From NCBI RefSeq assembly GCF_938029845.1, contig NZ_CALHGG010000129.1, forward strand, positions 1-10,366: a DNA stretch of 10,366 bases, in the 5' to 3' direction. This stretch comes from an uncultured Capnocytophaga sp. Lineage in GTDB: Bacteria > Bacteroidota > Bacteroidia > Flavobacteriales > Flavobacteriaceae. Every line of letters begins with the position of its first letter. Within the stretch, counting starts at the first letter, position 1. Of this stretch, positions 1-5,859 are shown in pieces. The position numbers and the translations under genes are program-made. The notes under the pieces are model-generated. The model saw only the letters and a program-made list of their open reading frames with translations. It did no database searches and was not told the DNA's origin.

Positions 1-194
1 TAGTACTTGCCATTATCACCAAAGACATAGAGCGTCTTGACGTATTTGTCCTCTGAGTCTATGAGCGATACTACCATATAGGCACCCTCGCCAGTATAGT
101 TGGCCATCTGTACCATACACTTAAATTTGTCCTGTGCCTGAGCCGTAGCAAAGGCCAAAAATGCCACTAAGGCAAATCCAATTTTCCTTGTCAT
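1..194 (-). CDS. Secreted DUF2271-like protein, 5' part only
   Basis: This is the N-terminal ~64 residues of a gene that runs off the left edge. It begins with a typical Sec signal peptide: MTRKIG, a hydrophobic stretch (FALVAFLAFA), then TAQAQ, with likely cleavage after AQA near residue 19-20. The mature part has an alternating-hydrophobicity beta pattern, including GEGAYMVVSLIDSEDKYVKT and then LYVFGDNGKY. This resembles the 'yvav.i.d..gkyvkTL..wG' core of the DUF2271 family of predicted periplasmic proteins. Family function is not established; members often sit near PepSY/iron-uptake genes, but no such neighbour is visible here. The start at 194 is chosen because the signal peptide follows it directly and a -7 promoter box lies 27 bp upstream. 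The family call rests on pattern memory from a partial sequence. Confidence 0.6.
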   Translation of the reverse strand, partial: MTRKIGFALVAFLAFATAQAQDKFKCMVQMANYTGEGAYMVVSLIDSEDKYVKTLYVFGDNGKY

Positions 195-221
195 AATTTT
201 GATTGTTTTAAAAAGAAAGCG

Positions 222-229
222 CAAAGATA
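222..229 (-). promoter_or_regulatory. Bacteroidota -7 box for the DUF2271-like gene
   Basis: Read on the minus strand, this is TATCTTTG, a perfect TAnnTTTG element, 27 bp upstream of the ATG at 194. No convincing -33 TTTG is visible at the right spacing, so this is a half-site call. Confidence 0.55.
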
Positions 230-361
230 CGTTTTTTTAGTGAAAATCGAATAGTGAAAAGTGAAAAGCCATGTGCCTGACCACTAACCACTAACCACTT
301 CCCACTATAACACTATAGAAAAAAACAATAGAACTCCGCCTCTTCTGATAGATTTTATTTA

Positions 362-369
362 TACTTTTG
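362..369 (+). promoter_or_regulatory. Bacteroidota -7 box for the peroxiredoxin operon
   Basis: TACTTTTG matches TAnnTTTG exactly and lies 45 bp before the peroxiredoxin ATG, implying a short A/T-rich 5' leader of roughly 35-40 nt. No clear -33 TTTG was found. No OxyR-like dyad could be recognised by eye upstream. Confidence 0.6.
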
Positions 370-414
370 CAGCGTAAAACAAAGATATTCTATAACATTT
401 AAATAATCATAATC

Positions 415-1050
415 ATGTCTTTAGTAGGAAAAAAATTCCCAAACATTACTGTTGACGCCATGTCAGAAATGGGCGACAACCTCCGTATCAATATTTTAGA
501 AGAGGCTACCAAGAAAAACAAAAAAGTAGTTCTTTTCTGGTATCCAAAGGACTTTACTTTCGTATGTCCTACCGAACTACACGCTTTCGAAGAACTTAAG
601 AAAGAATTCGAAAAACGCAACACTATCATCATAGGAGCTTCAGTAGATACCTGCGAGGTTCACTTCGCTTGGCTTAATACCCCTAAAGATCAAGGAGGTA
701 TAGAAGGTGTCAGCTATCCTATCTTAGCCGATACAACTCGTAACCTTTCCAATGCTTTAGGTATCTTGGAAGCAGATCATGTATATAACGAAGAGTTGGA
801 AAACTACCTTATCGAAGGTTCCAATGTAACTTTCCGTGCTACTTTCCTTATCGATGAAAACGGAAAAGTATTCCACGAAAGTGTAAACGACATGCCTCTT
901 GGACGCAATGTAAAAGAATATCTTCGCCTTATCGATGCCTACACTCACGTACAAAAATACGGAGAAGTATGCCCTGCTAACTGGGAAGAAGGTAAAGAAG
1001 CTATGCATGCCGATAGAAAAAGTACCGCTGATTACTTAGCTAAACACTAA
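415..1050 (+). CDS. Typical 2-Cys peroxiredoxin (AhpC/Prx1 family)
   Basis: This 211-residue cytosolic peroxidase is expected to reduce H2O2 and organic hydroperoxides. The active-site motif YPKDFTFVCPTE is complete: Pro44, Thr48 and peroxidatic Cys51, with catalytic Arg141 in the RATFLIDENG strand. The resolving cysteine is Cys186 in EVCPANW, so it is a 2-Cys enzyme that should form intersubunit disulfides. A third cysteine, Cys80 (SVDTCEVH), sits where many homologues carry Ser. The GG-I segment reads GGIEG rather than GGLG, and the C-terminus (YLAKH) lacks the YF motif, which suggests a peroxide-robust type (inference). It is the first gene of an operon with a thioredoxin and an 85-residue protein downstream. 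The thioredoxin is the obvious candidate reductant because no ahpF is present. The start at 415 follows an A/T-rich leader without a Shine-Dalgarno. Confidence 0.95.
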   Translation: MSLVGKKFPNITVDAMSEMGDNLRINILEEATKKNKKVVLFWYPKDFTFVCPTELHAFEELKKEFEKRNTIIIGASVDTCEVHFAWLNTPKDQGGIEGVSYPILADTTRNLSNALGILEADHVYNEELENYLIEGSNVTFRATFLIDENGKVFHESVNDMPLGRNVKEYLRLIDAYTHVQKYGEVCPANWEEGKEAMHADRKSTADYLAKH

Positions 1051-1052
1051 TC

Positions 1053-1067
1053 ACAGTGTATCACTGT
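1053..1067 (+). other. Small dyad between peroxiredoxin and thioredoxin genes
   Basis: ACAGTG and CACTGT form a perfect 6-bp inverted repeat around a 3-nt loop, three bases after the peroxiredoxin stop, followed by CTTTATAATAAAA. It is too weak for a full terminator, but could stabilise or partially attenuate transcription between a highly expressed peroxiredoxin and the downstream genes. It may also be chance. Confidence 0.35.
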
Positions 1068-1108
1068 CTTTATAATAAAACGCAAACCTTAATCATTAAT
1101 CTTGACTT

Positions 1109-1423
1109 ATGTTAGTAGAACTTACCAGCGATAATTTAGCAGAACTCATACAAGCCAACAAGAAAGTGGTTGTACAATTCTCTGCTTCTTGGTGCGGAAA
1201 TTGCCGTATCATGAAACCCAAATTCAAAAAACTAGCTTCAGAGAGAGAGGATCTTACCTTTGTCATCGCCGATGCAGAGCAATTCCCTGAATCTCGTAAG
1301 CTTGCCAATGTAACTAACTTACCTACCTTCGCTGCTTTTGTAGATGGTGAACTCCTAAAGGACGTACAGACCAATAAGCAAGAGGTATTAAATGAATTAA
1401 TCGATGAAGTTACCAATAATTAA
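1109..1423 (+). CDS. Small thioredoxin-family protein with WCGNC centre
   Basis: This 104-residue single-domain thioredoxin fold has no signal peptide and so acts in the cytosol. The active site is SASWCGNCRIMKP with Cys29 and Cys32, and the cis-proline follows in NLPTF (Pro72). Length and order (beta strand VVVQFSAS, active site, LTFVIADAE strand, cis-Pro, C-terminal helix) fit canonical thioredoxin. The dipeptide between the cysteines is Gly-Asn instead of the usual Gly-Pro, which should shift the redox potential. Its place 58 nt after a 2-Cys peroxiredoxin suggests it recycles that enzyme. The stop lies inside the next gene, so translation of the two is probably coupled. It could alternatively be a dedicated partner with little general thioredoxin activity. 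Confidence 0.9.
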   Translation: MLVELTSDNLAELIQANKKVVVQFSASWCGNCRIMKPKFKKLASEREDLTFVIADAEQFPESRKLANVTNLPTFAAFVDGELLKDVQTNKQEVLNELIDEVTNN

Positions 1424-1661
1424 GCATATTACCCAGTTCATTGAAGCTAATGATGAGGATTATGTAGTAGAGACGATAGAGGTGTTAGAGAACCTTACCG
1501 AGCTCTCCTCCCTCAAGGACGAAGAATTGGATATTATAGGAGAGCTTCTCTCCAATATGTATGGCGCCTTGGAGGTACAAAAACTGATCAAAGCAGGTAC
1601 CCCCCAGAAAGAAGCTCTGAATACTTTTATGCAGAGAGTACTTGGCGCTATTGACAAATAG
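1404..1661 (+). CDS. Small Cys-free helical protein, DUF6952-like
   Basis: This 85-residue protein has no cysteine, no signal peptide and no membrane segment. It is strongly acidic in the middle (NDEDYVVETIEVLENL, then SSLKDEELDIIGELLSNMYGA) and looks all-helical. The C-terminal half holds a basic stretch (KLIKAGTPQKEALN) and ends MQRVLGAIDK. I recognise it as the type of small protein that follows peroxiredoxin and thioredoxin genes in Flavobacteriia, catalogued as DUF6952. Its function is unknown. It starts inside the thioredoxin gene, overlapping by 20 nt in a different frame, which argues for translational coupling and a shared role. A structural or adaptor role in peroxide detoxification is inference only. 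Confidence 0.85.
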   Translation: MKLPIIKHITQFIEANDEDYVVETIEVLENLTELSSLKDEELDIIGELLSNMYGALEVQKLIKAGTPQKEALNTFMQRVLGAIDK

Positions 1662-1714
1662 GAAATGTATTCATCTCATCTTTATTAAATTATGTTAGTT
1701 ATCCCAGTTCGTTT

Positions 1715-1745
1715 CTTGTAACTCCCCTATAAGTTGAGTTACAAG
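1715..1745. repeat. Perfect 10-bp inverted repeat without T-tract
   Basis: CTTGTAACTC and GAGTTACAAG form a perfect 10-bp stem around an 11-nt loop. Neither strand has a U-run after it, so it is not a standard intrinsic terminator. It lies in the 158-bp gap between the redox operon and the convergent folP gene, upstream of the real terminator. It could be a 3'-end RNA-stabilising hairpin or a protein-binding palindrome. Confidence 0.5.
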
Positions 1746-1783
1746 GACAGCAAGGGAGATTCATGGTAAAATGTCTGAACAAC

Positions 1784-1828
1784 AATGAAAATAGGCGGCA
1801 CCGCAGGTGCCGCCTATTTTCATTTTTT
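1784..1828 (+). terminator. Strong intrinsic terminator, probably bidirectional
   Basis: Positions 1784-1802 pair perfectly with 1806-1824 (19 bp), with a GGCGGCACC core and a 3-nt GCA loop. The 3' arm runs into six T residues at 1823-1828 on the plus strand. It should end the peroxiredoxin-thioredoxin operon. On the minus strand the 3' arm is U-rich (TATTTTCATTGTTGTT), so it may also end folP. The folP stop codon (1820-1822) lies within the hairpin. Confidence 0.85.
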
Positions 1829-2647
1829 CTTTAGCTCCCCCACAATCCTTACACATTCCATAGCTTCTTTTACATCATGAACACGGAGAATATCCGCCCC
1901 ATGGAGCAAGGCAAAGGTATTCAGTACGGTTGTACCATTGAGGGCATCCTCTGCGGTAGTGTCCAAGAGCTTATATATCATGGACTTTCGGGAGATACCC
2001 ACCAAGATAGGACACTCCAGAGCCTTGAAGAGGGCGAGCTGTTGCATCAGCTCATAGTTCTGGGCGAGGGTCTTGGAAAAACCAAATCCAGGATCTACAA
2101 TTAGGTCGTTGATTTTTAGTTGTCTTGCCTTATCCTTTACCTCGGAGAAATAGTATAATATATCCTTAGTGAGCTTATCATACTCGGTATAGGTCTGCAT
2201 AGTCTGTGGGGTGCCTCGCATGTGCATAGCGATATAGGGAACTTGATAGTGAGCGGCTACCTCCCAAATAGTAGGATCTATCTGTCCTGCTGAAATATCA
2301 TTGATGATACAAGCGCCTGCCTCAAGGCTCTGCCGTGCGACTTCAGCACGAAAAGTATCTACTGATATGCGAATTTCAGGAAAGTGCTTTACCAAGGCTT
2401 CCACTACGAGCACTACACGTTGTAGTTCTTCCTCCTCTGACACCTCTTGTGCATTGGAACGAGAGCTATAACCACCAATATCTAGAAAAGTGGCTCCCTC
2501 TTGGAGCATCTGTTCAGCCTTACAAAGTACTTCCGTAGGAGTGGTGCGACTCTGCGAGTAGAAAGAATCGGGAGTAATATTGAGTATCCCCATTACCTTC
2601 GGGGTATCAAAGGATATTAACTCCCCTTTACAGTTGATTTGTGTCAT
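1820..2647 (-). CDS. folP: Dihydropteroate synthase
   Basis: This 275-residue cytosolic TIM-barrel enzyme of folate synthesis condenses p-aminobenzoate with dihydropterin pyrophosphate and is the target of sulfonamides. Family motifs are in order: MGILNITPDSF (19-29), DIGGYSSR (56-63), SVDTFR (95-100), NDISAG (116-121), MHMRGTPQTMQ (141-151), DPGFGFSKT (185-193), GISRKSM (217-223) and RVHDVKEA (255-262). Length is normal. Numbering coincides with E. coli FolP at loop 2, where TRPG (62-65) is replaced by Ser62-Arg63-Ser64-Asn65; Pro64 and Gly65 are both lost. The gene overlaps the end of the upstream CapA gene by 4 nt (ATGA), so it is translated by coupling. It ends inside the terminator hairpin shared with the convergent redox operon. 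Confidence 0.96.
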   Translation of the reverse strand: MTQINCKGELISFDTPKVMGILNITPDSFYSQSRTTPTEVLCKAEQMLQEGATFLDIGGYSSRSNAQEVSEEEELQRVVLVVEALVKHFPEIRISVDTFRAEVARQSLEAGACIINDISAGQIDPTIWEVAAHYQVPYIAMHMRGTPQTMQTYTEYDKLTKDILYYFSEVKDKARQLKINDLIVDPGFGFSKTLAQNYELMQQLALFKALECPILVGISRKSMIYKLLDTTAEDALNGTTVLNTFALLHGADILRVHDVKEAMECVRIVGELKKK

Positions 2648-3759
2648 TTTTTCTCTATAATAGTTCCTTTGTTGTGTTTTTTAAAGAGTTTGCGAGTATC
2701 TTCTACAAATATTTTCATTTGTTTTATCGCTTGAGGAGTCATCTCAGGATAGCCTTGTTGTTCTGTCTCGGCACAAGGGAGTATTTCATAATGCTTTTTG
2801 CCATCTTTATCATACAAATGCACCCAAGTAAGGTAATATTCAGGAGTGATTAAGCGGGTTTGCTTATTAGCTCCCTTGACAAGGGTTAGCTTGAGCATAA
2901 GCCCTCCATCAGTATGGCGTTTGCGTTGGTTGGAGATGAAGTTACCCAAGGAATAGATAACAAATTGTTGGCTTTCAGCCGCACGCCCCCTAAGCTCCAT
3001 AGGTTGCAACACATGAGGGTGTCCGCCGATGATATAATCTACGCCATTGCGAAAGAGGAAGTCGGCCATGCGTTTCTGCCCCTCATTGGGAGTAGTGGCG
3101 TACTCTATTCCCCAATGCACTACGGCAATAAGCTTGTCAAGTTTTCGGCTTTGCGCACTGAGGATATCTCGCTTTATTTGCAGCGTATCCAAGCGATTCA
3201 CTTGGGTCGGATTCGGGATAGGCAAGCCATTAGTACCGTAGGTATAGTTAAGCACCCCTACGCGTAAGTTGTTCTTTTCCAAGATGAGTAAGTTACGCAT
3301 GACTCTATCTATAAGATCATGGAAAGTACCTGTATGCTTTATTCCTAAGGAATCCAATTGGTATAGGGTACTGGTAATCCCCACCTTCCCACGGTCACAG
3401 GAATGATTGTTCGCCGTTACCATGACATTGATACCACTGTGGAGACAATCGGCTGCCAACTCCTTAGGAGAGGAGAAGGTTGGGTAGCCTGTAAAGGGTT
3501 TTCCTGCGAGGGTAACCTCCAAGTTTGCCACCACAAAATCATGTTGCTTAAAGATTGGGGCTACTTTAGCAAAGACAGGCTTGTAGTTATAGTGACCTGT
3601 TTGCTTGTCATAAGCCGAATGAATCTGGGGGGTGTGTCCCATCACATCTCCTACAAAGAGTAAGGAAAGTGTATCCTGTGTCTGTTGCTTGTCCAAGTGT
3701 CCTTGTCCATATATGGTAATACTTAGCAACAAGCTAAAGAGGGTAAAATAGGTTTTCAT
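2644..3759 (-). CDS. CapA-family periplasmic metallophosphatase-like protein
   Basis: This 371-residue protein begins with a signal peptide (MKTYFTLFSLLLSITIYG, cleavage around 18-20, no lipobox), so it is expected in the periplasm. The CapA/PgsA calcineurin-like fold shows all its metal-site motifs: FVGDVMGH (35-42), NLE (79-81), TANNHSCDRG (115-124), VVHWGIEY (213-220), GGHPHVLQP (245-253) and YSLGNFIS (269-276). The namesake proteins take part in poly-gamma-glutamate capsule export, but no capB, capC or pgs genes lie nearby, so a capsule role is not supported. A hydrolase acting on an envelope polymer is more neutral. The basic C-terminus (KLFKKHNKGTIIEKK) is outside the domain. It is transcribed from its own -7 box and is the first gene of a two-gene unit with folP. 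Confidence 0.9.
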   Translation of the reverse strand: MKTYFTLFSLLLSITIYGQGHLDKQQTQDTLSLLFVGDVMGHTPQIHSAYDKQTGHYNYKPVFAKVAPIFKQHDFVVANLEVTLAGKPFTGYPTFSSPKELAADCLHSGINVMVTANNHSCDRGKVGITSTLYQLDSLGIKHTGTFHDLIDRVMRNLLILEKNNLRVGVLNYTYGTNGLPIPNPTQVNRLDTLQIKRDILSAQSRKLDKLIAVVHWGIEYATTPNEGQKRMADFLFRNGVDYIIGGHPHVLQPMELRGRAAESQQFVIYSLGNFISNQRKRHTDGGLMLKLTLVKGANKQTRLITPEYYLTWVHLYDKDGKKHYEILPCAETEQQGYPEMTPQAIKQMKIFVEDTRKLFKKHNKGTIIEKK

Positions 3760-3781
3760 TATAGTGTACTAAACATAGGCG

Positions 3782-3789
3782 CAAAAATA
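3782..3789 (-). promoter_or_regulatory. Bacteroidota -7 box for capA-folP
   Basis: On the minus strand this is TATTTTTG (perfect TAnnTTTG), 22 bp upstream of the capA-like start at 3759, followed by GC as in the other boxes here. The nearest TTTG upstream (3823-3820) is too far (30 nt) to be a good -33. Confidence 0.6.
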
Positions 3790-3851
3790 CGATTTTAAAA
3801 AAGAAAATAAAAAATTTCGCAAACAAATTAGGTCTATTCAGAAAAATATGC

Positions 3852-3859
3852 TATTTTTG
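3852..3859 (+). promoter_or_regulatory. Bacteroidota -7 box for the POT transporter
   Basis: TATTTTTG on the plus strand matches TAnnTTTG. It lies 157 bp before the transporter ATG, implying an unusually long, repeat-rich leader of about 150 nt. No -33 TTTG was found at 17-20 nt, so assignment to this gene is tentative. Confidence 0.45.
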
Positions 3860-3925
3860 AACCGTTTTTTCAATTTGCCGATGTGTCGATTTGCCAATTT
3901 GTCAATGTGCTAATTTGCTAATTAA

Positions 3926-3997
3926 CTCATCAACTAATTGTCTCATTGACTCATCAGCTAATTGACTAATTGTCTCATCAGCTAATTGACTAATTTG
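3926..3997 (+). repeat. Three 24-bp tandem units in the POT leader
   Basis: Units start at 3926, 3950 and 3974, each beginning CTCATCA. Units two and three are identical over their first 22 bases. Unit one diverges at one base in its first half and more in its second half. Flanking sequence from about 3880 to 4016 is built from related words (CAATTTG, GCTAATT, AACTAATT). Nothing in the stretch is coding. It looks like a slippage-prone intergenic repeat of the sort found between flavobacterial genes. Confidence 0.8.
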
Positions 3998-4016
3998 CTA
4001 ATTAACTAATTAACAC

Positions 4017-5756
4017 ATGACTCACGAAAAAAAACACTACTTTGACATCAAGGTATTAGGACAGCCTTCGGGGCTTTTCTTTCTCTTCTTTACCGAGATG
4101 TGGGAGCGCTTTTCTTTCTATGGAATGCGCGTTCTTTTGGTACAATTCCTCACCGCTGAAATTCTCTTAGGAGATCCTAAGGGGGGCTGGGGCTGGACTT
4201 CCGAGCAAGCCACCGCCCTCTATGGTACTTATGCGATGCTCTTGTACCTCACCCCTGTCTTAGGAGGAATCATAGCCGACAAATACTTAGGCACACGGCG
4301 TGCAGTCATCATAGGTTCTATCATCATGACCATAGGGCAGTTATGCTTATTCTTACATTCCACCACTATGTTCTTTGTAGGGCTTACCTGCTTGGTAGTT
4401 GGGGTCGGACTGTTCAAGCCCAATGTGCCTTCTATCCTTGGAGAGATGTTCAAGGACCACCCCGATAAGAAGGATAGTGCCTATACTATTTTCTATATGG
4501 GGGTCAATGCAGGCGCCTTCTTAGGTATGATGCTCTGTGGTTACTTGGCAGCTACCAAGGGCTGGAGCTGGGGCTTTGGGCTAGCAGGTATCTTCATGGC
4601 CTTGGGTACGCTACAGTTTGTCTTTGCCAAGCCGCTTATGGGGGATTTGGGTATGCTCAAAAAGGAGACACACCACGAGCAGTCAACCGATACAGACAAG
4701 CGCAACCCTTTCACCTTGGTTGATAATATATTGATTGTTCTAGTATCCACACTGGGACTACTCTATGCCTTCAATGACCCCTTGTCCAAGAACCATATCT
4801 ACGACCTATTTGCGTGGGTGGATACGTCCCTTATGCGTGGGCAAAACCTTGTGGCACTTATAGCCCTATTGTTATTTGTCTATTTATTAGTATCGCGTAT
4901 TCTGCGTTACGATAGGATCGTCCGCAACCGTATGTTTGCCGTGATGAGTTTGGCATTCTTTATCATTTTCTTCTTTATTACCTTCGAGCAAGCCCCTTCA
5001 TCACTGATTATCGTTGCCCGTGATTATGTAGATAGGAGTCTTAGCGGTGAGGGGCTGTTGGTGTTTAATATCATCAATGCCCTACTGATGCTGATTCCTC
5101 TGCTGATTATCTCCTTTGTTTTGATTCGTTTGGCGATGGTTACTTGGAAGCTCATTCCACTGACCAATATAGTACTCTTTGTCTGCTTTCTGCTCATCTG
5201 GGGGGTAGCTATCTATGCCATCAGGAGTGAGTTCCTCAAGAATACTTCCGAGATTGCAGTATCTTGGTTCTCAGTACTTAATGCTTTCTTTGTCATCACT
5301 TTAGCCTCCTCCGTTTCCAAGATATGGTCGTCCAAATACAACCCTTCAGTAGCCTTCAAGTATGGCTTTGGATTATTCTTCGTCGCCTTTGGTTATTTGG
5401 TAGTGTGGTTTGGTGCCAAAGGATTAAGCGAGGATATGAAGATTTCCATGGCCTATATCATACTCATCTATTTTTTCCATACCATAGGCGAACTCTTTAT
5501 CTCTCCTGTGGGACTTTCCTACGTCTCCAAGCTCGTTCCTCACCGAATGCTGGCTTTCATGTTCGGTACTTGGTACTTAGGAATTGCCATAGCACAGAAA
5601 GTAGCAGCTACCTTAGGCGGGCAAGTAGTGTCTATTACTAAGGAATATGGGCTAAGTACTTTCTTCCTTATCTTCGCGAGTATTGCCACAGGTGCGGGCA
5701 TCTTGGTCATGCTATACAACCCTGTCCTTAAAAAGCTCATGCACGAAGTGAAGTAA
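4017..5756 (+). CDS. Proton-dependent oligopeptide transporter (POT/PTR2 family)
   Basis: This 579-residue inner-membrane MFS symporter should import di- and tripeptides with protons. TM1 holds the POT signature ExxERFxFYG (Glu27, Glu30, Arg31, Phe32, Tyr35), and TM4 carries FKPNVPSILG with conserved Lys134. The PTR2 signature appears as FYMGVNAGAFLG (159-170). TM7 has the TFEQAPSSL variant of the FEQ motif (322-330). TM10 has GELFISPVGLS with conserved Glu492, followed by KLVPHRM. A charged loop (about 213-232) precedes the two extra helices of bacterial POTs, so about 14 membrane segments are expected. It is somewhat longer than the ~500 residues of many bacterial members, as is common in Bacteroidota. 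It is divergent from capA and apparently monocistronic. Substrate range cannot be read from the sequence. Confidence 0.95.
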   Translation: MTHEKKHYFDIKVLGQPSGLFFLFFTEMWERFSFYGMRVLLVQFLTAEILLGDPKGGWGWTSEQATALYGTYAMLLYLTPVLGGIIADKYLGTRRAVIIGSIIMTIGQLCLFLHSTTMFFVGLTCLVVGVGLFKPNVPSILGEMFKDHPDKKDSAYTIFYMGVNAGAFLGMMLCGYLAATKGWSWGFGLAGIFMALGTLQFVFAKPLMGDLGMLKKETHHEQSTDTDKRNPFTLVDNILIVLVSTLGLLYAFNDPLSKNHIYDLFAWVDTSLMRGQNLVALIALLLFVYLLVSRILRYDRIVRNRMFAVMSLAFFIIFFFITFEQAPSSLIIVARDYVDRSLSGEGLLVFNIINALLMLIPLLIISFVLIRLAMVTWKLIPLTNIVLFVCFLLIWGVAIYAIRSEFLKNTSEIAVSWFSVLNAFFVITLASSVSKIWSSKYNPSVAFKYGFGLFFVAFGYLVVWFGAKGLSEDMKISMAYIILIYFFHTIGELFISPVGLSYVSKLVPHRMLAFMFGTWYLGIAIAQKVAATLGGQVVSITKEYGLSTFFLIFASIATGAGILVMLYNPVLKKLMHEVK

Positions 5757-5781
5757 TAAGCAAAATAAAGCAAAAAAGCCT

Positions 5782-5811
5782 TTTGTTTTCGGATTTAATT
5801 TCGTATTTTTG
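5782..5811 (+). promoter_or_regulatory. Bacteroidota -33/-7 promoter for tpiA
   Basis: TTTG at 5782-5785 and TATTTTTG at 5804-5811 are separated by 18 nt. This is the only promoter in the window with both halves of the TTTG / TAnnTTTG consensus well placed. It lies 48 bp upstream of the tpiA start and only 25 bp beyond the transporter stop, so tpiA has its own promoter. Confidence 0.75.
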
Positions 5812-5859
5812 CTTGCTGAATCTAACCACTGACAACTAAGTAACTCAAATCATATACTT

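Noticed and set aside
1715..1745. IS terminal inverted repeat
   Set aside because: The arms are only 11 nt apart, there is no transposase and no target duplication, so a hairpin or operator is the simpler reading.
1877..2104. 75-residue open frame on the plus strand
   Set aside because: It is antisense to the well-supported folP gene and lacks any protein-family character.
2914..3267. 117-residue open frame on the plus strand
   Set aside because: It is antisense to the conserved CapA metal-site motifs; the sense gene explains the open frame.
3926..3997. CRISPR array
   Set aside because: The 24-bp units are directly tandem with no unique spacers and no cas genes are present.
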